From positions 54,219,608 through 54,283,607 of the forward strand of contig OZ024794.1 in assembly GCA_964017045.1 (NCBI GenBank): DNA of 64,000 nucleotides, given 5' to 3'. This stretch comes from Omphiscola glabra (lineage: Eukaryota > Mollusca > Gastropoda > Lymnaeidae). This document shows, piece after piece, positions 11,967 through 24,339 of this stretch; the stretch's first letter is position 1; the number at the start of each line of letters is the position of its first letter. A program made the position numbers and the translations under genes. The notes beneath the pieces were generated by a model that worked only from the letters and a program-made list of their open reading frames with translations, was not told where the DNA came from and did no database searches.

Positions 11967-12082
11967 CCTTGATAATACAACTTTATTTTCAGGATCAAAA
12001 ACTTCTACATGCATGCCTATATCAGGTGAGACAGGCATGTAGTCTTTAGCATTGTGGTCAAAAGCTTGTACTTTATAATTAC
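11967..12082 (-). CDS. TMED4/9-like gene, alternative exon 2b
   Basis: This 116-nt exon has acceptor TTTTGCAG and donor AGG|GTGAGT. It completes the split glycine codon from exon 1 and encodes NYKVQAFDHNAKDYMPVSPD, then IGMHVEVFDPENKVVLSR. From family knowledge it is closer to the vertebrate TMED4/9 segment (xPxTPGLGMFVEVKDPEDKV) than exon 2a is. It forms part of the GOLD beta-sandwich, the presumed cargo-recognition surface. Its length and phase are identical to exon 2a. Because 116 is not a multiple of three, including both copies would shift the frame. Confidence 0.9.
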
Positions 12083-12955
12083 CTGCAAAAAGCAGATCAG
12101 ATGGAGAAATGTACCTAAAAGTCTTTACAAATTGTATTCTCTGTTTGCACCTCGGAAATCAATTATCTCTTTTTGTTGCGTGTTATGCAATCTAAAAACC
12201 AAGCAATGTTAGTGGGGTCTAATAATTAGTATAGGAATCTGATCATCATTTAACAAAAACTAAAGCATACAATACAAACAAGATATTTAAAAACCACAAC
12301 ATGGAGGATTGTTTAGTTATTAGTGTTAAGTTTGATTTTCTCAAGAGAATATCATATTTTCAGTTTTAAGGTCGCAACTATAGATTTGAAGTAGATTTAT
12401 GTTCTCAATGCTGAGACTCAAATATTTTTAGCTGGACTGAAAAATGATCATAATTAAAATATAAAGTAGGGAACGATATCACTTGTTACTTTTTAATCAC
12501 AATACTGGCATATTAAACAGCTCATGTCCTCAGTGCAATGCAATGCAACTTCACACATGCATTATTGCTGGCATATGATTTACTTGTATTAGCCCATTTT
12601 CCATTACAACAATATGTCTCTAGAATATAAGTTACAGTTGGTCTCATGCAATTGTAGATTCACAAGATGCCAATAGCTTTTAGAACAGAAAAAAATGAGC
12701 TCCAAAATACACATTGGGCTAACATAATATTTAGTTATTGATTGGAGGATTAGTGTTTTAAGGGAGCAGGTGTGCCAAATATGAAATTACTAATCTACAA
12801 AAAAAATACTGTATCCTCTTCATATGCCACAAAAGTAAGTGGGTGATGAGAATGACTAAAATATTAGTAAACACGCTGGTAAGCATGAACTAACAACAAA
12901 CATGCAGGGGATGCACAGATAGGCATCAGAACAGGGCAAAAGCCTTGTGGCTTAC
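12083..12955 (-). other. Intron between the two alternative exons 2
   Basis: Intron of 873 bp, AT-rich and without a recognised repeat. Any docking/selector sequences that enforce exon choice would be expected here or in the flanking introns. I could not identify such a pair by eye. Confidence 0.4.
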
Positions 12956-13071
12956 CCTTGATAACACTATACGATCATCTGGATCTCTACATTCAACATG
13001 CATGCCTAGCCCATACATAGTTGGGACAAAGGCATTTATGTTTTTGTCAAACATTTCCACTTTGTAGTTGC
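12956..13071 (-). CDS. TMED4/9-like gene, alternative exon 2a
   Basis: This 116-nt exon has acceptor CTTTTTCAG and donor AGG|GTAAGC. It encodes [20 protein letters not shown], then [18 protein letters not shown]. It aligns end to end with exon 2b without gaps: NYKV, FD, P, GMHVE, DP and VLSR are shared, while the middle residues differ. It carries an extra luminal cysteine (HVECRDP) that is absent from 2b. Both splice sites and the frame are intact, so a functional alternative exon is more likely than a relic. Confidence 0.88.
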
Positions 13072-15332
13072 CTGAAAAAGTAGTAACATTTTAAACACTG
13101 AAAAAATGACAGCAATGCACACTAGAATGCTTGTTAATGTCAAAGAACTGAAATTAAGTAAAAGAACATTTCTTTAAATTAATTCACTGTCAAATGTGGA
13201 TTTTTCAGATCATGGTGAAGTTAAAAATGATCAAATAAATATATAAATTAAATAAATTTATATTTTGTGACTAATCTGTAAATAAATTGAGGCAACTGGT
13301 TTTTTAGCGCAGTCTTAGTGTAAAAGGCCAAAGACTAGGGAAAATTTTATAAATTTAATGGGCTCATTCCATGTCAATGATCAGACATTTTTGGATGAAA
13401 AAGGGTTTTAACTGGCCCATTTTGAGTCTTTTTAAGTGGTGCACATGCCCTGGCTTAATAATCGTACAGATTGATACTATAAAAATGAAATTCTACAATT
13501 TGTTAATGTGATGCTGATATACGTATGTTTTTATCTTTTGTCTAATTAAAATAAAATTGTAAATTAGAGGGCGGAAACGTTTCCAAATGTAAAGAATTTA
13601 TAGTGGATGTTAATTAAGTTTATGGGAATGAGATGGCCTTTAAAAAAAACAGCTTAAATATTAAATCTAGGGACGATTATTAGCACTTCTGAGCAAGTCC
13701 CTGTTACATGACAAGCTATGAGTGTATGAGACTGAAATCCCAGAATGCAAACTCTGAATGGGGTTGAGGCTTTACATTAGGAGGTTAAGGTCACTATGTA
13801 ACAATATGTACTGACACTTAAAGTTGAGACATCATTTATGATTTGTTGAAGTTTTATTGCAGATGTGTAGATTTGGATATAAGATTTTTTTTAAAGTACC
13901 ATTAGGTTGTAGCTGAAGATGCAGAGGTAATCATACCTCAGATCCAAAGGTGGTTATACCTCTGGTTTAGACTTCTGGAAAAAGTCATGACAGCATTGGA
14001 ATATTAAAAAAAGTGAAAGACTAGATTTTCAGCATTGCTCAGAAAAATGACACAGATTTTGTCAAATAGGTGGCAGACTGGGTGCAATGTGAGATTTCGT
14101 AAGGTCTGTGGATATAGCTTCTAGCATTTAACTTTAACAGTTAAAAGGTTGGGGACAGGATGGCAAGAATGAATCTGAGATTTTTGTTCAATGGACGAAG
14201 TAGGGTTAACGCACCCCATCTGGTGCTTATTCCTCATTTTGGGGAATTAATAAAATTTAAAATCGGAAATAAACTAATGGTCAATTTTAATTTCTGTCAG
14301 GTAGAGTTGCAGATTTTAAGTTTTCTAAAAAAATTATGTAATTAAATTTGCATTTGTTTGCAAATTTTTTATTTTTTTAAAATTAAGATTTGTTGAATTT
14401 TTCTCACTTTTGGATTATTTAATAAATGTTCTTTAATATTTTCAATTTTTTTGCAACGCACATTTTTTTAAATTTCTTTATTAAAATGTTTTTCATTCAA
14501 AAAAATAACCTATTCTCATCACTTTTCTTATTTTTATTTCTCTCTGTAAGTAGCTAAAACAATACATTCTCTCCCTTTCCCCTCCCAACTTTAGTGAACA
14601 TGTTTTTGCACTATATTTTTTTTTACACAGCCGCCAGCTTTGTTACCATGACACGTCTCTCGTCAGGGTAAGAAAGATGGCAGTAGAGTGAAAAAAGTAG
14701 TGTAAAAACACTGAGAAAGTAGTGGCGTGGAAAGCGTAAATTTACATAATCCACTTCTACAATATGCAAACCTGTGAAAATACCTTGAGTAAGCCTTGTT
14801 TTCAATTAAAATTATGACAGTGCCATCATTAATTTTGTATGTACTTTGTAAACAAAACAAAGGCAGCGAAGTTCCCTCATGTCAAAAGGGTCACGACACA
14901 CATACGCCAATCAATAATTTTAATTTTATTGACTACCCCATCCGAAAATATGACTAAAAGTAAGAGTATCACTTTTGCATCGCTGATACTGAAATTGGCG
15001 GTAATATGAAGTTTTAATTTAGCATTTAGTGATTAGACTTGCCCAAATTGCAAAAATGGCAAAAACCTTCAGACCTTCATTGAATTGTGATTGCTTGTTG
15101 GGTATACTAACATTGGACTATCAGTCTGGACATTGTAACATTTTACTCTGACATTCAGAATCATTTTGTCAATTTCAGCTGTCATTTTAAACGCAATGTC
15201 ACTGAGTAATCCCTTTCTTTAAAATATTTTAATTTTATTACCCGGTCCCTGACTCCGTGTGTTTTTGTGTGCGTCTGATTAGAGATCAAATTGCTATTAG
15301 GAAATAATAATAAATGATTATTATTTTCTTAC
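13072..15332. other. TMED intron 1
   Basis: AT-rich intron of 2.3 kb. Short open frames at 14623-14860 are unrecognised. I see no array or mobile element that I can name. Confidence 0.35.
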
Positions 15333-15459
15333 CAACAACCATAGTTTCGTCTGGAATTTCTTCGATAAAACATTTCCGTTCAGTTTCTCCAATATGAAAA
15401 TATAGACCGGTTGAAAGATGGAAAATACTGAAAACGACCAAGGCTGTTGTCAACGCCAT
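15333..15459 (-). CDS. TMED4/9-like gene, exon 1 (signal peptide and start of GOLD domain)
   Basis: The coding part is 127 nt, ending GTTGTTG|GTAAGA, so it splits a glycine codon. The start is taken at the ATG at 15457-15459 because [18 protein letters not shown] is a classical signal peptide followed directly by mature [20 protein letters not shown], the conserved N-terminus of alpha-class p24 proteins. An in-frame ATG at 15520-15522 would put 21 mostly polar residues before the signal peptide and is less likely. With exons 2-5 the protein has 214 residues, the usual size for the family. p24 proteins cycle between ER and Golgi as type I membrane cargo receptors and coat-recruiting adaptors for COPI/COPII vesicles. 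The symbol TMED4/TMED9 cannot be decided by eye (this is the single alpha-class p24 in many invertebrates). Confidence 0.93.
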
Positions 15460-16160
15460 GTTGGCACTTCTGTCGGAAGTTTGTGTTTCGCATGCGCACT
15501 TACAGAAAGCCACGTATAGCATACAAGGGGAGTGAACTACGTTAGATTCAAGTTGTTGCTATTAACAACAACAATTAAAAAGAATTGCGTTAAATAATAC
15601 CTCTAAATCTGAAATTATAACTATTATATGAAAAAAAGCTGAAATAGATCTGTGCAGGTACAATCTAAATTAACAAAAACAAGAAATAGGGGCAGGGGAT
15701 AGTCCAGATACAATAATTCATATTCAGATTGGTTTAAAATTCCGCAAATTATACTACTAAAGTCCTCTTATGCCTCTTTGTTTCAGTTTGCTTCAAATTA
15801 ATTAAATAAATGAATATGACCCCCTTATCCATTGCATGGGCATGGGCCATACTAGAAGTTACACATCACAAATAATAATATGTAACATCTATTTTGCAAT
15901 GTATGATATTTTGCGTATGTTAACATTATGTTCATTTTAAAACTTAATTTAAAGGATTTTGCACATTTTGTCTAGAAACGCTCCAGGATAAACTGAATTG
16001 AAAAAAAAAAACACAACAAAAAATTCTAAATCTAGTTTTGTTAAGTAATAAATTTTTTTTAAAGTTTAAGCTAAAGATTTACTTAAATTTTCGGTGGAGG
16101 GGCATTTAAAAGAGAAAAAAAAAAAGCTGATGTGACGAAGTAAAAACTTATGTTGTATAC
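15460..16160. other. 5' flank of the TMED gene, no further gene seen
   Basis: The part next to 15460 should contain the 5' UTR and promoter of the minus-strand gene, with moderately CpG-rich sequence at 15440-15500. No TATA box is obvious. The remainder is AT-rich and featureless. Confidence 0.35.
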
Positions 16161-16165
16161 TACAG

Positions 16166-16450
16166 ACCAGGGGTCTCCAAATTACGGCCCTCGGGCCGGA
16201 TCCAGCCCAGCGAGGCCAGTTCATCCGACCCGCCGTCGGTACTTAAATTTGCTTGATAAAAACGGATGTTTACCCACAGAGAAGGAGAACTATTTGAATT
16301 TTACCGCTGCTAACCTGAGCTGATGAACTTTGGGCCTGGTATGGCATCAGTGTTTGTGCGTTAGCGCTGAGCTTATTCTGAGGATTGTGCTGCTACGGTG
16401 AGTCTGCCACGCCAGCTTGCACGGCCCATGCCAAGTGTCTGCCACGAATC
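16166..16450. mobile_element. hAT (Charlie-like) transposon fragment
   Basis: It begins CAGGGGTCTCCAAATTACGG and continues with CCCTCGGGCCGGATCCAGCC, which matches the well-known terminus of Charlie-type hAT elements. The opposite terminus is not found, so this is a 5' fragment with decayed interior. The match is from memory of the family consensus. Confidence 0.55.
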
Positions 16451-16559
16451 TAGGTCAATAGCCATTATTTTGCATCACATAGATGACCTATAACAGTAAT
16501 TTTTTTTATTGTATAATGCTTTCTGGAGTTATACGCTGCTTATTCTTCTTTAAAATTGT

Positions 16560-16700
16560 TAGCATGTATCAGAGGCGTAGCAAGAGTGTTTGGCACTCAG
16601 GGACAAGATTCGCGCCAGGGGACATCTGGCATGTATTAATCCATGGGCGGAAGGGGGGATTTTATGAATGTTGTTTATGCAGAGGCAAACAATAATGCGA
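16560..16700. repeat. Interspersed repeat fragment (GGCGTAGCAAG type)
   Basis: A GC-richer block starting AGAGGCGTAGCAAGAGTGTT and including CATGGGCGGAAGGGGGG. The GGCGTAG beginning resembles the ends of other short elements in the window (17082, 18078), which suggests a related miniature element. Its limits are unclear. Confidence 0.35.
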
Positions 16701-16748
16701 GCAAAAAATAGGCATACTATGTTTAGATTAGCACTGCGTAATTTTTAA

Positions 16749-16926
16749 AGTGTTACTGAAAGTGTTATAGAAAGTGTTATTGAAAGAGTTATTGAAAGTG
16801 TTATTGAAAGTGTTATTGAAAGTGTTACTGAAAGTGTTATTGAAAGTTTTACTGAAAGTGTTATTGAAAGTGTTACTGAAGGTGTTATTGAAAGTGTTAT
16901 TGAAAGTGTTATTGAAAGAGTTATTA
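16749..16926. repeat. 12-bp minisatellite, about 15 copies
   Basis: Unit AGTGTTATTGAA with single-base variants (TTACTGAA, GTTTTACTG). A 12-bp period keeps frames open on both strands (VLLKVLLK / SITLSITL), but these are repeat artefacts. Confidence 0.95.
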
Positions 16927-16993
16927 TGTTTTTCTCTATTTCATGTATTGAATGGATTAACATGCTCATTTAAAAATATACGCATATCGTGTT

Positions 16994-17340
16994 AGTGGCG
17001 TAGGAATGGGTTGCGGAGGGATGGTCTGCCCCGGGTGGCACTTTTTTATATAGAAGGGTGGCATTTTCGACCTCTCTCTCGCAGTGGCGTAGCGAGCTTT
17101 TAACTCGCGCCCGGGGCACAATACCTTTTTAGCGCCCCCCAATACCTTTTTAGCGCCCCCCCCCCTATTCGAAAACCATACAATATTATAGTAAAATATA
17201 CCATTTGGCGCCCCTTTGTGAGTAGCGCCCGGGGCATGATGCCCCCCCCCTTGCCGCCCCTCACTACGCCACTGCTCTCTCGTTTTCATCCCACCCCGTC
17301 TTTCTCTCTCCTCTCATTTTGTATTTTTTTACATTTCAGA
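16994..17340. mobile_element. GGCGTAGGAA-type repeat interrupted by a hAT miniature element
   Basis: The flank GTGGCGTAGGAATGGGTTGC ... CCCCGGGTGGCACTTTTTTA ... GGGTGGCATTTTCGACC is related to sequence at 39826-39905. The hAT-like element at 17082-17274 is inserted in it, so the flanking repeat is older. Confidence 0.4.
17082..17274. mobile_element. hAT-type miniature element (family A), copy 1
   Basis: Termini CAGTGGCGTAGCGAG and CTCACTACGCCACTG are inverted repeats. The insertion is flanked by the perfect 8-bp duplication CTCTCTCG (17074-17081 and 17275-17282), as expected for hAT transposition. It has no coding capacity and holds repeated AATACCTTTTTAGCGCC blocks. Related copies lie at 18078, 45821 and 54778. 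Confidence 0.88.
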
Positions 17341-18069
17341 AATCTGAAGAAAGCATGTGTTCATTGCGGAGGCTCATTTTTCCTGTTTGTTAAGACGTAG
17401 AAGAAAACATGGGCTTATCTTGTTATATGTCTACATTGATGGTGCAGTCTAGTTTGGAATAAACTTTAGTTATTAAATCTTAAATCTTAAGAATTCTCAT
17501 AAAAGAAATATGAAAAAAAAAAAAGAAAAACCTAAAATAACTTACGGAGAGTAAAAACAATTAAAGAACCCTTAAAAACAAAAGTTTTTTGTGGTTTTTT
17601 TTTTTTATAAATCCTAAAAATATATAAGTAATATCGAGAAATGAGGATATGGCTAAAATTTTGACAAAACATGCATACAAATAATGCACTTATTAATAAT
17701 CCCAACAAGTGCCCCCCCCCCTTCCTTTCCGAAGGCTCGCAACCGCACATGTTTTTCACGCCCATGAACTATATTAATATTCTAATGACCCACCCGCCTT
17801 TATAACGCAGATTTATTTCACCAACTGTTTCATAAAGCAAAATTAAAATATTACCCATGTACAAACGCATTTGAGATCCTTTTTTCTTAAGAATCTCGTT
17901 TAGCGCAGTTATGGGGAATTTTATTTCGTGGAATCAGTGTCATCATATTTCCTTCATCTTCTCCTTGAAAAACAGAAAAAAAAGATATTTGGGGGTTGGG
18001 GCTGAACATTTGATAGAATTTGTTGTCATCGGGAACCCATAGGTGCCAAGTTTCATCTCGATAGGTTGA
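17341..18069. other. Intergenic sequence, nothing specific
   Basis: AT-rich sequence between two hAT miniature elements. Contains short homopolymers (A12 near 17513, T11 near 17597, C10 near 17711) and no supportable gene. Confidence 0.35.
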
Positions 18070-18077
18070 ATGGAAGT

Positions 18078-18260
18078 CAGTGGCGTAGCGAGCTTAACTT
18101 GCGCCCGGGGCACAATACCTTTTAGCGCCCCCCAATACCTTTTTAGCGCCCCCCCCATTCGAAAACCATACAATATTATAGTAAAATATACCATTTGGCG
18201 CCCCTTTGTGAGTAGCGCCCGGGGCATGATGCCCCCCTTGCCCCCCTCACTACGCCACTG
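18078..18260. mobile_element. hAT-type miniature element (family A), copy 2
   Basis: Same termini as the copy at 17082. Flanked by the perfect 8-bp duplication ATGGAAGT (18070-18077 and 18261-18268). The interior is nearly identical to copy 1, so both inserted recently. Confidence 0.9.
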
Positions 18261-18268
18261 ATGGAAGT

Positions 18269-21040
18269 GGGCCAGTTATAGCCACAAACAAAAGTGAAGT
18301 TAAACTAACTCATAAAGGATAAACAAAACAATTAAACGTGCAATGATCGGCTTAAGCAGACATCATAGAAATTAGGGGATGACGACAAACTTGTGCTACT
18401 CACGTTTGTGTTAGTAGACGATTAGATTTAAGATCATCATTAAAAAAAGCAATGAAGTAAGATCCTGTTTTTGTTGAGCCGCCCTCCTGTTTATCTTGTA
18501 ACGGACATTTGTTACATTATGTTTGTTCTTATTCCGCCAATTTTAAACAAAATTGTTTTATTTGCAAATTTGCTTTATTAAGTATAATCGATTCCTCCTT
18601 GGCGTTTTTTTTGGCTTGTGCTGCATTTATGTTGTTACAATGAAAGGCATTCATGCGATTAAATAACTAGGGTACATTGTATTCTGTTTCAACATTATAA
18701 AACATTGATCATGATTTATTTTTCATCTAAATTGAATTTTTTATTTAAAAAAAAAAAAAAAAATTATAGCATTTAACACCCTCTGTCCACTTTTAAGAGA
18801 GAAAATATAATGGAATTATTTTATTTTTTTTCTTCCTTCTTTTTTTTTTTAGATTAATTTTTTTTTTTAAAATGGAACTTTTTTCAAACAGAAAACAATT
18901 AGCACTCATAATCCCCCCCCCCCCCCCCCCCCATACTTGAGACGTTAATTTAGTTGTTTGACAAATCGACAAATCTGTAATAGCGCGCTCATTCTTCACA
19001 ATGTTTGAGGACCCGCCTCCAAACATCTCTGCAACCTCTCCAGGTATTCTGCAGGTAATTGAAAGTTTTGAACCTCCTGGCTATACCTCCGGGTTATCCC
19101 CACTTCGTCTCTGGGCCAATCAGATAAAAATTGAGTTTGATGCCGAGCTCGTCTGAACGGCGCAGTGGTCCATTCCCCCCCCCCCCCTCTCCCACTTTTT
19201 TTTCCTTCTTCTTTTCTTTCTTTCTTTCCTTCTTTCTCTTCTCCGTGTCCCTTAACGTGCAATATCACGCCGTATACAATGTTCCCATTCACAGTGTCAC
19301 GCATTAACTCGCAAATGAATTTCTAATCATTCCAGTGGGGTGTAACCACTCATCGCGAGCCATCGGTGGGGACGGAATGATAAAATAACATGATCAGAAG
19401 AGCAAATAACCAGGGCAGCAGAGCGTGGCAGCGGGGTCATTCTTTGACCAGCGGTGACAAATACACCGTACGATATGTCAGTTAGGTTCCTCTTGAGCCT
19501 TCGATTTCAAGGTGAAAAAAATGGTGCCACAAACGTTATGTAGCTCTGTGTTGCTGAATGTATCTGGTTTAGAGGCATTTGTCAGGCACGAGAAGGTATG
19601 CCAAACATTTAGATTATCATTGCTTGATTATGCCCAATGTTGCTTGATGGCTTGATGGCTTGATGCAATTGAAATCTGGGAAATTCCTGATGTTTGAACT
19701 TTTTCTTAGCTTTCCCTTCCTTATTATTATTATTTTTATTTTTTTTACAATTTGATGATAAAAACACTCTTAAAGCGATGCCAAGATATTTTAATGTTTA
19801 GTATAATAGCATACATATTCAGATGAAATCGGTCAATATTAAGCGTTGAATACGGTCAAATGAAGCGTTGAATACTGTTATTGGCTGAATACAGAATATC
19901 AAGTTCATCAACATAGGGGACAATACGCCTAATTTAACGCATAAAGCTATCTTAATTAATTTGTGTAAATTTAATGACCAAGTAATAGGTTGAAATAAAA
20001 CTTTTATCCGAAGCAATCGTCCACTTTCACATATGACCATGCTTGAACTTCTAATAAGTTACATTTTCGTTAAATTATTCATTATCGACTTAAAATCAAT
20101 GTAAAAATACTCCATAATTTCACCACTTATAAGCCAGGTGGTATAAATCAAAACGTCGTTAAGCTCTGATCCATTTCTTGGGGTAATAAAAGTGGCAGCC
20201 GTGAGATCTCAAGAGCTCGGGGTTCAACCCATGGAGCCTAAACCTTCTATAACGCGATGAGATTCAATCACACCCAACTGAGGCATCATTACGGCCAATG
20301 ACATTTTCCTCCATACTCGCTCGGTGTATTTACAACGGTCACCGCTATTAAACCACGGCCATTGAAACATGTTACATCAACACCCGAAACCGTTGTATAC
20401 TCTGTCAGTGATCCTGGATGAAATCAACACTGGTTCCCGTTGGAGCGAGGTTGACGTGGTCAAATTCTTGTACCCAAGACAAGTAAAACATGAAGATGAC
20501 CCACCCTCCTTCCCCACCCCACAAACAACACGCGCTTTCCCGTTTTTGTCAGAGACCTGTTGAGTGTTGTAAATCAAAACTTTGTGCCTCCTGTTATTTT
20601 ACCATCGTCACACCCATTGTTGGCCGTAATAATCTTATCCCAGTATAAAAGGATCCACTAAGTCTGTGTGTCCCTGCTGCGCGCAGTGACAACGAGGCTA
20701 TTCCACGCCCTTTACCATTAACCCACGTCTTTGCCACTTGACAAGTTATTCACTATGGGGTGAGGACAGGGGAGGGAATCAGTGTCAGTGACAGACTCAA
20801 TGGCTGGGAGGCCCACTTCATCGTATTGTTGTTCTAATGTAGATCAAATGACCACCGTCCAGTTCGTTTCTGAAAACGGTTACGGGATTATCGCTCTAGG
20901 AAACGGAAATGGCTGTGTTTGTGGAGGTCAATCAAGCTTCTAGAAGACAAGGAAACGTTTGCCAGGGTGACGTCATCAATGAGAGGGGTGTTCATCCTCA
21001 TAAAAATGGCAACTATTGATGGTTGTAGAAGACAGGAACA
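18269..21040. other. Intergenic sequence with homopolymers; no gene supported
   Basis: Includes a C20 tract (18913-18932), a C-rich run near 19176-19188, and a stretch of near-balanced base composition (19000-19560 and 20130-21000) that contrasts with the AT-rich surroundings. A box B-like GGGGTTCAACCC at 20220-20231 is isolated. Short open frames (for example 18996-19304 minus, 20369-20563 plus) show no family features. Confidence 0.35.
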
Positions 21041-21280
21041 AAGGCAGCATATTGGTCCGCAGATCGGAAAATAGGCAGCATATTGGTCCGCAGATCAGAA
21101 CAAAGGCAGCATATTGGTCCGCAGATCAGAACAAAGGCAGCATATTGGTCCGCAGATCAGAAAATAGGCAGCATATTGGTCCGCAGATCAGAAAATAGGC
21201 AGCATATTGGTCCGCAGATTAGAACAAAGGCAGCATATTGGTCTTCAGATCAGAACAAAGCCACACATATTGGTCCGCAG
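21041..21280. repeat. 31-bp minisatellite, about 8 copies
   Basis: Unit built on GGCAGCATATTGGTCCGCAG plus ATCAGAACAAA or ATCAGAAAATA, giving two alternating subtypes. Degenerate at the distal end (TGGTCTTCAG, CCACACATAT). Confidence 0.95.
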
Positions 21281-21715
21281 TTCAAGTCAACTATATCTCT
21301 TTTTTTTAAAGGCATAACAAAACATCAGATATACCCTCATGTATTTGGTGGTCTTGATTTAAATATGTCCATGACGCAAGTATGTTTCTAGAAACTCCAC
21401 ATTATAGAATTCAATTTCCAGTAAATGAAGAGTCTTGCAAATGACCCGGAAATGGTAACTGTTGAACTGTTCACGTGGTATTTTCTAAACATTCAAGAAG
21501 TAAGAAGATAAAGAATCTACTCTACCGAGTGAGAGATGGAGAGAGGGGGGGGGGGGGTGTGGAGGATAGGGAGAAAAAGAGGAGAGAAGACGATTCTTAA
21601 GCGCTTGATAACTTTTTTTTTTTCAATATAGTATGAAAGTCGTGGTTCTTGAACATTTGAAAAGCCTGTAATTATAATAATCCGATTGGGATCTATTCAG
21701 AAAAAGTAACATAAT

Positions 21716-21719
<4 letters not shown>

Positions 21720-21766
<47 letters not shown>

Positions 21767-21788
21767 ATATATATATATATATATATAT
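21720..21788. repeat. AT dinucleotide microsatellite
   Basis: Run of (AT)n interrupted once by TTTGT near 21762. Preceded by a GTGTGT transition. Confidence 0.95.
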
Positions 21789-24339
21789 TAAAAGACCCTA
21801 ACATAATATCCTTATAATGAAACGAATGTATAGCCTAGATTTAAAATGTGAAAGGAAAGAGTAAACAGGTGCTTGAGGCACACAATCAATATTTAACGGG
21901 ATTTATAACACCGTGAGATGCGTTATTTTCTTCTTTTTGAGATGTCATCAAGTGAGGTAGTCCATAGCTGTAGTGATGGCTTTGGTGGTCAAATGCGGGA
22001 ATTCCTGGGATTTCCCACCAAAGTAAGAGAAATACTCGCACTATTCTTTCATTTCTCAAGTGTTCACTAAATTAACATGACCTGTTGGTGGTCCCTGTGC
22101 CCAGAGCCCCTCCATGAAGGGGGCCCAATGACACATCAATGGTTTAGTGATATTTTGAAAACCTCCATGCATCCACAGAAGACACAATGAGAGATTGTCG
22201 GGGGGCAACTGACAGTAACTGACCGAAGGAGTACCTTCCCTTCACCACTTCATCAATGACAAGAAGAGCTCAGTAGGCATCCACAGCCATATTTATGATT
22301 TTTAAAATGCAGTACTCTTAAAGTAGCATATACTAAAATTACAATAAATTAAGAAATGATTATAATGATTACTTTCATTGGTCTTATAAAAGTGACATAT
22401 TTACTACTAATCTACTTATTGCTTAACATTCCACTTGATAACAACAATTTGTCCAGGTGAATCTCTGTCTCTCTCTCTCGTTCTCTATATATAGCTCTCT
22501 CTCTCTATATATATATATCTTCTTATATATATATTATAGCGCTTCTAATGTGACTCGTGGACTGCTTCCATTTCCGGCGGCTGCTTCCTAATAAGAGAAT
22601 TTGTATTGAGAGTATATGAGAATTTGGTATTGAGACTATATTACAAATAATTATATATGTTTGAAAGACAGTATGGTTTAATAATGAGTTCAATAGCGCG
22701 TAAAAGATGATTCCCGATAGCTACGCTAAATGATATAATTATATTTTTTAATAACTTAAATAGACACCCATGTTGCACATATTTTGAAGGCAGTTATATT
22801 TAAAGAAACTCGCAGAATTGCCTAATCGAAAAAAGAAGAAAAAAAGTGATTTATAAAAAAAAATGAAATGAATAAAAGATTCATTTAAAATTTCACAACT
22901 ATTTCACATTGTGCTTACAATTTATACGGTCATTGAAAATATTGGAGTGCCGCTATAGAATATAAATGCAGATCTTGCATGCGGCACAAAACGTTACGTC
23001 ATCGGACCGGCCCCAAGTTTTGTTTCACTATTGAGTAAATTCCTTGTCATTTTTCCCCTATAGGTCCGAATTTTAATTTGAAAATGTAATTATATTGCTT
23101 GCCAACAGCTGCGTGGTCCTGACTTGGCCTCATATTTCTTGCTATGCGCCGGTACTTACACCAACAAATCGATATGTGAGATCTATTTAAATCTTTTAAA
23201 ATACTGTAAAAGTAAAATATTCTAATGTCTCAGTGTGTTGCATCCGGCGCTTGAGGACAAATAACGTAAGTCCAAGAACAGATGAAGGATCCGAATCTCG
23301 GCTTGAAACTGGACAAAATAAAATCACACCCCCGAGATAATGGAATACAAGAGAAATGGGGAGATTACTTCGGGGGAGAATTACCATAGAGGAACATCTA
23401 AATATCCCCCCACCCCCACCCCAAGGGCTGGTGACGGTAACTGATTGATCAACAAATCGTACAGGCGCGCGCCCGCTGCTTTGATGGACAACGACGGGTG
23501 TTGATAATGACGTGCTTCTAAAGGACCCTGGTATAAGCCAGTTGTCAGACGAACCGTTGCCCTCCAACCATGACACTGTCTCGTCTCCAGAAAGTCTTAA
23601 TCACCTTTTTTTTTTTCAACCGCAACTCGTTACATGTCCATGTTAGAAATTTTGTCCGTTTTTGGCCGGCGCTAACCGCTAACGCGGCTCTGAGCACTTT
23701 TGTTGTCAGTTTTTCTCTTAATGACAACACGGTCATTCTGCTGTCCACATTTCATGTGATATGGAGATATTTCACAGTCATTAACATATCTGTGTCTTTC
23801 AGTCAAAGGTTTCTTATAGGACTCACTTTAATTCGTATAAATGTCTTTAAAACTGCGTTTGTGAGATAAGACGGTGAATTAAACGCTAATCACTTTCAGT
23901 TCCCTACTACTATTTATATGTCAAATATGTGTTAATGTCTATAATGTGGGTCTGGTTGACGTCTCGCAAGTTATTATTATTTGTTTTTGCCAATTACATT
24001 AAAGTACTTTTTAACATGCGCATCTAGCTCATAGGCTAAAGGATGCCATTGAGAGTAAAAGCATCATTTTTGAGATCTGTTTTTAATTATTTGAATTTGA
24101 AACTGTTATGCAAACTGTGGCCTATCAGAAGATTCCAAAGAAATTGGCAACGTGTAAATTATTTCTATAATTTATATTTTGTGTGCCTCTGTTATTAGCT
24201 CATGATAGAAATCTGTGAACATCACTGTCCTGTTCGGAAATATCTATGGAATTTGCTGTAAATTGTAATGCAGAAAATTTTCTTGTTTAATAGATCGCAG
24301 TCTTTTTGATTTTGAATATAAGTGAAAATATTTCATTGC
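21789..24339. other. Intergenic sequence, no gene supported
   Basis: Mixed sequence with a TC/AT microsatellite block (22465-22530) and a repeat-like GGGGGCCCAATG block (22094-22150). Two overlapping open frames at 23196-23869 lie in a stretch of balanced composition, but the predicted products have no recognisable domain. Confidence 0.35.

Noticed and set aside
20190..20240. Box B-like GGGGTTCAACCC, possible tRNA or SINE
   Set aside because: No cloverleaf can be drawn around it and no box A at the right distance is convincing.
23196..23869. Overlapping open frames of 99-126 codons
   Set aside because: Located in a stretch of balanced composition but without a domain, splice sites or start context that would support a gene.
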